A stretch of 64,000 bases of DNA from Orbilia blumenaviensis. Taxonomy: Eukaryota > Ascomycota > Orbiliomycetes > Orbiliales > Orbiliaceae. Where the stretch lies: assembly GCA_036872755.1 (NCBI GenBank), contig JAVHNS010000003.1, forward strand, positions 1-64,000, in the 5' to 3' direction. Below are positions 56,506 to 64,000 of this stretch, piece by piece. Below the pieces are notes generated by a model. It was not told the DNA's origin. It did no database searches and saw nothing but the letters and a program-made list of their open reading frames with translations. The position numbers and the translations under genes are program-made. Numbering within the stretch: the first letter of the stretch is position 1; every line of letters begins with the position of its first letter.

Positions 56506-59500
56506 TTCCTCTTCTTCTTCGCTGCTTCCTCTGTTTCTTCCTTGCCGTGGCCGGCCCCGGTTAGTGTTACAGGCTGCAGCTCTGTCGCGAACGAACAAAC
56601 CAACCTGCAAACCAACCAAACATTCATTTGTGTGGCTATCGCAGCTAACATCTTTCCTTGACCTAGTTCCTCGTCACCATCCTCGCCCTCTGCTGTGTCG
56701 GCATCCCCTCACTGATATCAGTAAGCTCGTGTCCTTTCCTTCCGCATGATCATGAAGTAGGCATTGCCAGTGGTATGCTGATAGATATATAAATTTCAAT
56801 TTCAGTGGGTACAAAACTATCACTTCGTCGTCAATTTACGAGCCGATCGTCTCGCCCTCGTCGCCGCCCTCAAGGCCGACCAGCTCTCGCAGGCTCTTGC
56901 TATCCTCCAAACCTCAATCGCATCGGTTTCCTCCAGACTTCTCATCCAGGGCGCCCTAAAGAACTATTATGCTGGAAGACGCCCGCCGAATATATGGGAT
57001 GAGACGATAACCGATGTTGCTGTTGCTCTCGGTACCCAGCCCTACCTACTCCAGGCCGTTCTCTGGAACCTCTATCTCAACGAAACCTTCGTCAACGTCA
57101 CCTGCAATTGTGCTATCGGCATCAATGGCACCGAAGCTAACAGTACCTATCTCGCTCCTGGCTTCCAGCCATCCGCAGGTGGCTACAGCTGGAATGGTCA
57201 CGCCGGCTTCCCTGATTCTCTCTACCCCCGCGCCGCCCCTCTAAGCGACACCGATGACGAACGACTCGCTATAATCACCCCGAATACCATCCAGCAGTTC
57301 AATTTCACATTCCAGGGGCCTGTCAAAGTCAATTCAACTCTTTACCTAGCGTCGTACACCGTCCCAGTCTTCGATCGGACATCCAACAATACCAGTTACC
57401 AACCATTGCTCGGATTTTTAACTATCGTCGTCGATGTCAAGATCTTGGTCGATATATCAAACCGGCGGCTGGGACTTGACCAAACAGGTCTTATGCTTGT
57501 CGTCGGCCCCGACAATCCAATAAACCTTTGGTCCGGGGAGCATACCTCTGACGATAAGGTCGACGGCGATACTGAGTTCCGCTTTGTCCTCCCAGCCTAT
57601 GAACAGCCTGATATATTTGGTGTTTCTGGTCCTATGAGCGCCTGGATAACTGTTGCCGATGTTTTCCATATTGGGAAGGGTTCTCCGGCGGAGGCAGACC
57701 TTAGCGTAAGAGATATATCAAACCATCGATTCAGTGTCGGCTATGTCCTGTTGGATGTCCCATACCTGGACTGGGGTGTCATAATAGCTCAGGATTACGA
57801 GGAGGTTCTTGCACCTGTTATCCAACTCCGCAATATCCTTTTAGCGACTATATTCGGAACCCTTGGAGTCGTTATTCTCCTAGTCTGGCCCTTATCACAC
57901 GTTTTCGTACGACCTATCACTAGGCTCTCCGCCGCGACACAGAATGGTAAACGAAGTCTCAGTCCTGGAGGCCGCCTCGACCACCGCTTCCCTCTTCCGA
58001 CGGCCAACCCCGACGAGCAGCTCCAACGTGGAAGCGATGGACCAGGCAGTCCCGCAGTGACTATGCAGGCCGCTAACGACCAACGGAGAGCGTCGAATGT
58101 CGTAAAATCGGCAATGGGCTTAGTTCGTTTGGGGAAGAATGGATTACTTCGCCCTGTCACCGCAATAGATGTAAATGGCGAACAGGATGACTCTCGCAAT
58201 ACCTTTCGTATCCCATCCAAGGTCCCCGAACGGCGGCATCTGATTCACGACGAATTAACAGAGCTGACCCATAAATTCAATCGGATGACTGAAGAACTGG
58301 AGCAACAATATGAAACCTTGGAAGACCGTGTTCGCCAGAGAACCGTTCAGCTCGAAGAACAAAGACAAATAGCGGAAACGGCCAACGAAGCGAAATCCCG
58401 CTTCATTGCTAATATCACTCATGAACTACGGACGCCATTGAATGGTATTCTCGGGATGTGTACCATTTGTATGGCTGATGACGATATTGAAAACATCAAA
58501 AACAGCCTCGGGATCGTGTACAAAAGCGGGGAGTTGCTCCTACACCTTCTCACAGATCTCCTCACGTTCAGCAGGTCCCAGATAGGCGGCCAAGCGATAC
58601 CCCTCAAAATCAAAAAATTTCGGATAGGCGACATCACCAATCAGGTTCTAGCAATCTTCGAAAAGCAGGCCAAGGAGAACAAGATCAGTCTGAATGTCAC
58701 CACGATTCCAGAAACGACTTTGTGCGATATGTTAGTCATGGGTGATGCCAACCGAATACTTCAAATCATAATTAACCTAATAAGTAACGCGTTGAAGTTC
58801 ACACCGTAGGTTAAATTTACGAAACTCTCTTAAAGAGACCATTATTAATCGTGATTTACTCTATAGGGAGCGTGGATCCATAAATCTCATCATATCTATC
58901 GGCAGCGAGTTCAAACCAAACCCTGCTCCAACGCCCACGATAAAGTCTCGAGACTCTTCTCGAAATCGACAAAGACCGCCTACTATCGCGAAGAGTGTAT
59001 CTGAGAAGTCTTCCGGAGGGTTAAACGAGAAGGCATCCTATACGAGCCCTACCTCGGCGCCTATAAACACGCTGGAGTCCCAAAAACAGCCCAGCATTGC
59101 TTCCAACAGTCAGTGCTCAGAACCAAAAAGCTATATGTTCGAGTTCAAGGTGCAAGATACAGGCCCTGGTATACCGATGGGTCAACAGGAACAAATATTT
59201 GAACCCTTTGTTCAAGGGGAACTCGGATTGAATAGGAAATACGGAGGTACTGGACTGGGACTTTCTATCTGCAAGCAGCTAGCTACATTGATGTCTGGTA
59301 CGATAACAGTAGAGAGCCAGGAAAGTGTTGGTAGTACCTTTATTCTGAGGATTCCTCTTAAGCACGCTAGGGACGGTATTTCATCTTCGAATGTCAGTTC
59401 CCGCGAAGGAAGCGTCTCCCTTGAGGGGGCCTTAGAATCCGGCGCCGGAATATTATTGGCCCCTGGAAACAGAGTCCTCGACCTCACGGCCTCGAGTGCC

Positions 59501-60167
59501 GACAGGCTTGCTACGTTCCCACAGCCTCGTCTCATCGGTTTCTCACAACCGTTCTTTGCGCCATCTCTTGAACCCCAGGTGGCGAATGGAAGCAAACTTA
59601 TCATGATGAACGGGAAGCTCGGTGACTACGATGCAAAAAAGGTCCGAGTTTTGGTCGCAGAGGATAACAAGATCAACCAAGAAGTGGTGATTCGAATGCT
59701 CCGACTTGAAAAGATTGAGAATGTCATTCTCGCAGACGATGGCGTTGAAGCCGTGGACAGGATCAAAGAAGCACTCAAATCTAACCAGGCTTTCCATATC
59801 GTCTTCATGGATGTTCAAATGCCTAACCTGGATGGTTTGGAAAGCACGCGGATTATACGAGAGCTGGGATACTCGGCTCCAATCGTAGCGTTATCTGCTT
59901 TAACCGAGGAAAGCAACATCAAAGAGTGTAAGTTTCTATTCAATAATATACTTGACCAGCCCTTACATTATACTGACAAGGGTCACAGGTTACGAGAGCG
60001 GAATGAATTATTTCCTACCGAAACCTATTCGTCGGCCAGCTTTGAAGCACGTTCTCCGCACCTACTGCGCTCCTATTGCGGAAGATGAAGGTTCGGAAGA
60101 ATCAATACCGCCAAAGCAAGTCGAAAAACCAACATCCCCTAAACCAGATGCCTCCCAATCTGGTTAA
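56391..60167 (+). CDS. sln1: Group VI hybrid histidine kinase, Sln1/TcsB-type osmosensor, 1107 aa
   Basis: Membrane sensor kinase that feeds the Ypd1-Ssk1-HOG MAPK phosphorelay. Five exons: 56391-56420, 56667-56720, 56806-58805, 58867-59927 and 59989-60167. All junctions keep frame. The first exon encodes only MRIKIREQLS, the hallmark start of this class, and is separated by a 246-nt intron containing (CTT)n. TM1 is about residues 11-28. An extracellular sensor with N-glycosylation sites (NETF, NVTC, NSTL, NNTS) follows, with TM2 near 371-390, then a coiled coil (ELEQQYETLEDRVRQRTVQLEEQ). Phosphoacceptor His567 is in FIANITHELRTPLNG. The N-box is NLISNALKFTP, and G-boxes are DTGPGIP and GGTGLGLSI. 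An unusual Ser-rich insert (~700-780) lies between N-box and G1. The receiver domain has AEDN, the acceptor Asp1010 (VFMDVQMPNLDG), LSALT and the Lys of LPKP. Intact. Confidence 0.96.
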
Positions 60168-60717
60168 TATCGCCCTTCCGGCTATCTTCACTTAATAGTA
60201 TATATATGCATCACCGTTACCTGTACATGGTACTCACGTCGGTCTAAATACAAGCAGCGTATTCTTGGTTTCTCTGGAGTTTTGGGCAAACTGGATCTCG
60301 GTGCTTCTGGAGTCTTAGCGAGTTTTTTTTTTTTTTTTTTTTCTACCTCTTTTTTTTCATTTCATTTTTTCACTGTAAAAAAAAGTGGGGGCTCCTCTCC
60401 CCCTTCCCTCTTCCCCCTCTTCTGCTCTTCTGGCTTTTCTAAAGTCTTGATAAGAAGGACGTCTTAAATTCCTTCTTTGTGTCGTACTTTAACGAATGTA
60501 TATATGGGAGTAACACGCACCAACCCTTCGGTAGTTTTACAATATTCTAATAAACTAATATTAATTTTCTTTCGCTATGCAGCCAGGACCATTTCGTGGA
60601 GGCTGCTTTATGGGACCATTTCAGCCCTCCAAATCCACCAATAGGGCGACGCCGATGAGTTCCTAAGGGTGGCTCGCCGGCCCTACATGTAGCAGCGCCA
60701 TTACAGAATTCTAGAAA
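60168..60717. other. Intergenic with T-rich tracts
   Basis: Contains the 3' region of the kinase gene and two T-rich stretches (60323-60343 and 60349-60369). No gene supported. Confidence 0.5.
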
Positions 60718-61090
60718 CTACCGAAACCCCCTACTTGATCCATTTTCTATCACCACCTCGTCGACAAGCATCGTCACATCTGTTCCGAATCTCTGATAGT
60801 CTAGATCTATGGTGAAATACACAAACCCATCTATATTATTACAAGCATCCTGGATCTTTCTAGCCGTATATGAAAGGTGAACGTATCCTATTGCTCTTAC
60901 GTTCTTGAGTTTCTTAAGTCTAGTTATTCCTTCGATGTAATTTGTGTCTAAAAGGCGGGTGGTCACTAGCCCAGAGCTCGGATTTATGATTAGTGTGAAC
61001 GAGCGAGCGGGGTATACTATGGTGGCCTGGTGTAGTGGATCCTATGCTCCTGTGGCAGGGTAGATGTAGAGGAATATTAGAATTGATGTC
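60718..61090 (-). pseudogene. Spherulin-4 family pseudogene fragment
   Basis: Reading the minus strand from about 61090, one frame gives LYIYPATGA, a TAG stop (61044-61042), then DPLHQATIVYP, SFTLIINPSSGL, DTNYIEGITRL and NVRAIGYVHLSYTARKI, ending at 60718. This is the order of conserved blocks in the spherulin-4 family (SSP4-type, possibly a cell-surface glycosidase-like fold), in which a Trp is normal between Gly-Ala/Thr and Asp-Pro-Leu. The Trp codon is TAG here, a one-base nonsense change. The part corresponding to the usual FFDEAP segment is diverged (TMLVDEVVIENGS), and the rest of the gene on both sides was not found. The fragment is therefore inactive. Confidence 0.72.
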
Positions 61091-62403
61091 AGGCTGAGAT
61101 TAGGCTAGAGTGGGCCTGCGACTCCCATCGCGGTTACGACGAAAGTAATAGAGAGGCTGATAATATAAGGCTGAAGAGGAAACGATGCGTGGCTCCTGTA
61201 GATCGGCTCTATAAAATAACCATAACAGTCTAACTGCTTTCTATCTATGATTGTTCTTCTCTATATTAATATTAATAATATATTGAGATGGTGAGTAGGT
61301 TGAAAGCGGCAGTCGAGGAGATCTGAGGCTGATGCTGATGCTGAAGGGTTTCTTATTCACCATGTCCTAATGTTTACTGTCAGCTGACTTTTATTAATTA
61401 GTTCCCCGTAAATGAAAAAAAACTGTATTGACGTAGCTTTAGCGGTATATAATTACATGTGCAATCGGTACATTATTTACTCTCTTATCCATAAATGCGT
61501 ATGGTGTTTATCTGGTTATCGCGATCACGGTCACCCGTGTGTGCATCCATGGCAATGGTTTTGGAATGCCTCGTGGATTCCTAATTAGAAGTATAGTAGA
61601 CTAATGAAAAGAAGTTGACCAATCCGACTTTTATTAGCATTCCCCATGAACCGTTTTTATATGACCTCTAATTCATTGATTCAGAGATTGAATCAATCTG
61701 TGGCCAGGTTTGATAACTAAATGGTTGGTGACGGAGCTAGATATTTTATATATCATAGATCCTCCTGAAATTAACAAATAATCTGCGAAATGGGAGGCCT
61801 GTATCAGTAATGACTAGCAACATGCGGATTCCAACAGCGGTAACGGCGACCCGGTGTCTTGTTCTGAAAAAGGTTGTGCAGGTTGGCCGCTGTTTGCTGT
61901 GAGCTCCCTTAAATTAGAAAATCACGATCATCGGGGCCAATAGGGATGTCTATTTGAACACGAATTAAGAGACCACACATATTTCCAACCATTGACTTTG
62001 GTGGTTGGATGACATAGCTGGGGGCTCTGAAACGTAAGCCGCACGGAGCCCAACCTCGAGATTTCTTTTACATTTGACTATTACATTTGGCTAGTTCATG
62101 AAAGTTATTACTAGTTTCGATCATAGAATCCGAATTATCCCTTTTAAGATTATCCCATAAGATCTAATCGGCTAAGAGAGGAAGAAAGGTCACGGACCAG
62201 ACGCCCTATAGATTGGTTTTTCTTAAAAATCCTATATGACATAAGAAGGAAAGGTTTTTGACATTCCGAAACACCATGGCAAAGATGAAGAAAAGTAAAC
62301 AAAATGCTAGTATGCATATCCCAAGCCCAAAACTCAAGTTGTAAAAAAGTAAAAGCTACGCAAGCATGCAAGGTATCCAGAGTAAGATTTTTGTTCAAAA
62401 TAC
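61091..62403. other. Intergenic, no features seen
   Basis: A/T-rich. No open frame above 60 codons before the 3' end of the next gene, apart from antisense frames that extend into it. No repeat or RNA gene recognised. Confidence 0.5.
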
Positions 62404-63540
62404 TTAGTCGACCAAGGTTCCACCGAGAGCCTCGACGGCAAGCTTGAAGTTTCTGGCTCTGTCGGCAACTGGTGTGTCGATGCAGCCCTGGATGTACTGT
62501 GTCCAGGCTGCCAACGAGACTGGTGTCTTCTGGAGTGCGGGCATGACAGCAGCACAAGGTGGGTGGGTCTTGTAGAACCAAGCACCGCTGGCCCAGGTTC
62601 TATCGTCACCGAGGACCAAAGCCAAGACCTTGTTCTTGACCTCATCGGTCTGTTCTCCGATGTTCTCCGGAGTGATGCCTGGCTTGATGCTATCGGTAGA
62701 TTCAAAGGTTTGAGCGTACTGAACGATGAAGTTGGGGGACATCTGGTTCCGTGTTCCCTGTCCTGGGTTGCCACCTGGTCTTGCGAAGTGGTTGGTATTG
62801 AATTGGAAGTCGCCGGTTTCAAACATCATGAGGGAAAGGATTGAGGCAGCCTCGCCGATAGTGTTGATTCCATACTGCTTGAAGGCTTCAGTGATGAATG
62901 GGGCGGCGTGTGCAGCAGTAGCACATTCCTCTGGTGCAAGAGCTCCATTCGCGTTGTTGCGAGGACAGCTCTTTGCAGCTGGTCCGACCTTGAGAATTAT
63001 ATCCTCGGTGATTTCAATGCCACCAGTGGAAGGTTCCGATGTAGGCTGGGGGGCTGGGGTTTCGGTTGGTGTATCGGGAGCATCACCAGTCACGGTCACC
63101 AGAATTACGCTTGTAGACTTGGATGTCACTTCTTCAGTGGTTGTGATTGTGCTTGTGATTTCATCCTTGGTAGGCTGCGGATCCGGCATGGGGGCCTTGG
63201 TTGGCTTCGCCTCGGGAGTAGTTATCACCAATTCAGCTGATGTAGGCTCTGGGACGTATGTGGGGATGGTCTGCTCTGGCTCTGGCTCTGCGGTAGGAGC
63301 ATTGGATGCACCGATGGTAACGATCTTTCCATTCTGGCAAGAGGTTCCAGCAGCAACGGCGCCCATGGGAACTGCCTTTCCGAAATTGCAGAGGTAGAAA
63401 GTATTACCATCTGGACCGCAGACAATGGATCCATTTTTGGGACAAGTATCTAGAGTGTTGTAGTCCGGGGTCTGCGCTTTAGGGACCGGAATGGCATTGA
63501 TAGATGCCACAAGGGACAGGAGGAAGATATTGGAAAGCAT
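62404..63540 (-). CDS. Secreted protein with CBM19-like chitin-binding module and conserved C-terminal domain, 378 aa
   Basis: The frame is open to 63615, but the Met at 63540 starts a signal peptide (MLSNIFLLSLVASINA) and is preferred. A small Cys module follows at about 33-70 (Cys33, 41, 51, 68; CGPDGNTFYLCNFG...VAAGTSCQNGK), resembling CBM19, a chitin-binding module of fungal chitinases. A Thr/Pro/Glu-rich linker occupies ~80-200. The C-terminal domain (~210-378) has CPRNNANGALAPEECATAAHAAPFI-type sequence (Cys-x-spaced), AASILSLMMFETGDF, HFARPGGNPGQGTRNQMSP and AWTQYIQGC. It is conserved-looking, and I suspect a lysozyme-like or wall-lytic fold from the Glu in MFETGDF, but I do not recognise the family with certainty. 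Single exon, no damage. Confidence 0.85.
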   Translation of the reverse strand: MLSNIFLLSLVASINAIPVPKAQTPDYNTLDTCPKNGSIVCGPDGNTFYLCNFGKAVPMGAVAAGTSCQNGKIVTIGASNAPTAEPEPEQTIPTYVPEPTSAELVITTPEAKPTKAPMPDPQPTKDEITSTITTTEEVTSKSTSVILVTVTGDAPDTPTETPAPQPTSEPSTGGIEITEDIILKVGPAAKSCPRNNANGALAPEECATAAHAAPFITEAFKQYGINTIGEAASILSLMMFETGDFQFNTNHFARPGGNPGQGTRNQMSPNFIVQYAQTFESTDSIKPGITPENIGEQTDEVKNKVLALVLGDDRTWASGAWFYKTHPPCAAVMPALQKTPVSLAAWTQYIQGCIDTPVADRARNFKLAVEALGGTLVD

Positions 63541-64000
63541 CTTGTCGTGTTCTTTGTAGAAATGAGGGCGGTGTTCGTTTCTTCGTTCTATCGCGTCGTA
63601 GGAATTTGAATACAATCGATTTGATTGATGGATGGATGCTGTAGTTTTTAATAAAATATCGTGATTTCTAGACTACCCTTTGTGCACAGCACTGAGCTTT
63701 ATATGTCGATATACAGGACCAAAAAAGGTTATAGCTTCGGTATTTAGGTAGGCTGAGCTAGCTAATCGAAGGTAAGAATAATAATTTTTTTTTTAAATGA
63801 AAAAAACGAGAGTATTATCACTGGAAGACTCTTGTGCTTGAAGGAATGTGGAGTAGTCTCGAACTTGCGATACTACAAGAAGCTAAAAGGCAACTAGAAT
63901 CTGACAGAGACAAGAACCAAGACCGCTGGCGGGGGGGCTGAAGGGAAAGGAAGAGCAAGAACGTGAGAATGCTCTCAGCTGGGACGTAAGACGGTCTATA
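63541..64000. other. Upstream region of the CBM19-like gene; window end
   Basis: Probable promoter and leader of the minus-strand gene. No open frame above 60 codons and no further gene start were seen before the window ends. Confidence 0.5.

Noticed and set aside
56416..56661. Glu/Lys- and Ser-rich frames across the (CTT)n tract near the kinase start
   Set aside because: Translations of a microsatellite inside intron 1 of the kinase gene.
62726..63397. 223-codon plus-strand frame opposite the CBM19-like gene
   Set aside because: Antisense shadow; the minus-strand frame has signal peptide, Cys module and linker in logical order.

Overview
The window is the left end of a chromosome from a filamentous ascomycete (Pezizomycotina; Leotiomycetes is my best guess but is not proven). 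It opens with (CCCTAA)n on the + strand, that is, TTAGGG-type telomere with its C-rich strand at position 1. Genes carry short introns (about 55-90 nt, with some longer) with GT...AG borders and CTAAC/CTGAC-like branch sites. The gene content is also typical of Pezizomycotina: a telomere-linked helicase, a HET-domain gene, a rhodopsin-like integral membrane family member, a group VI histidine kinase and many secreted proteins. No rRNA, tRNA or CRISPR could be supported.

Layout. 1-148: telomere. 149-8640: subtelomere with a truncated helicase-like remnant (269-1165, +) facing a full-length, spliced, 1410-codon telomere-linked helicase gene (2214-6501, -). Upstream of it lie two arrays of degenerate ~20-bp repeats embedded in diverged duplicated sequence. 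9.2-13.1 kb: gene-free, made of two diverged copies of a ~2-kb segment, itself built from a ~200-310-bp repeat. It ends in a small fold-back element and a ~300-bp island of almost pure A/T. 14.0-19.1 kb: a divergent pair, an unrecognised multi-membrane-span/coiled-coil protein (631 aa, three exons) and a HET-domain protein (783 aa). 20-33 kb: a secretome-rich stretch with a CFEM-like membrane-anchored Cys-rich protein, a pepsin-like aspartic protease with a C-terminal Cys domain, a decayed ZZ-zinc-finger gene, a GH75 chitosanase with three Cys-rich modules, a single-span wall-sensor-like protein and a secreted phospholipase A2. 33-37.9 kb: gene-poor. 37.9-41.5 kb: a fermentative-type alcohol dehydrogenase and a Sec14-like lipid transfer protein. 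42.8-43.9 kb: an unrecognised secreted protein. 46.9-49.0 kb: an S53 sedolisin protease. 50.7-60.2 kb: a Ser/Asp-rich nuclear-type protein, a seven-span rhodopsin-like protein and a Sln1/TcsB-type hybrid histidine kinase. 60.7-61.1 kb: a spherulin-4 pseudogene. 62.4-63.5 kb: a secreted protein with a CBM19-like module.

The repeat-rich first 14 kb looks like a classical fungal subtelomere. Beyond it, genes for the cell surface, extracellular hydrolysis (protein, chitosan, phospholipid) and non-self recognition alternate with long intergenic spaces. Housekeeping-type genes (ADH, Sec14, the osmosensor kinase) appear only after about 38 kb. Exon structures given here were worked out by hand from splice consensus and reading-frame continuity; family names rest on motifs visible in the translations, not on database searches.
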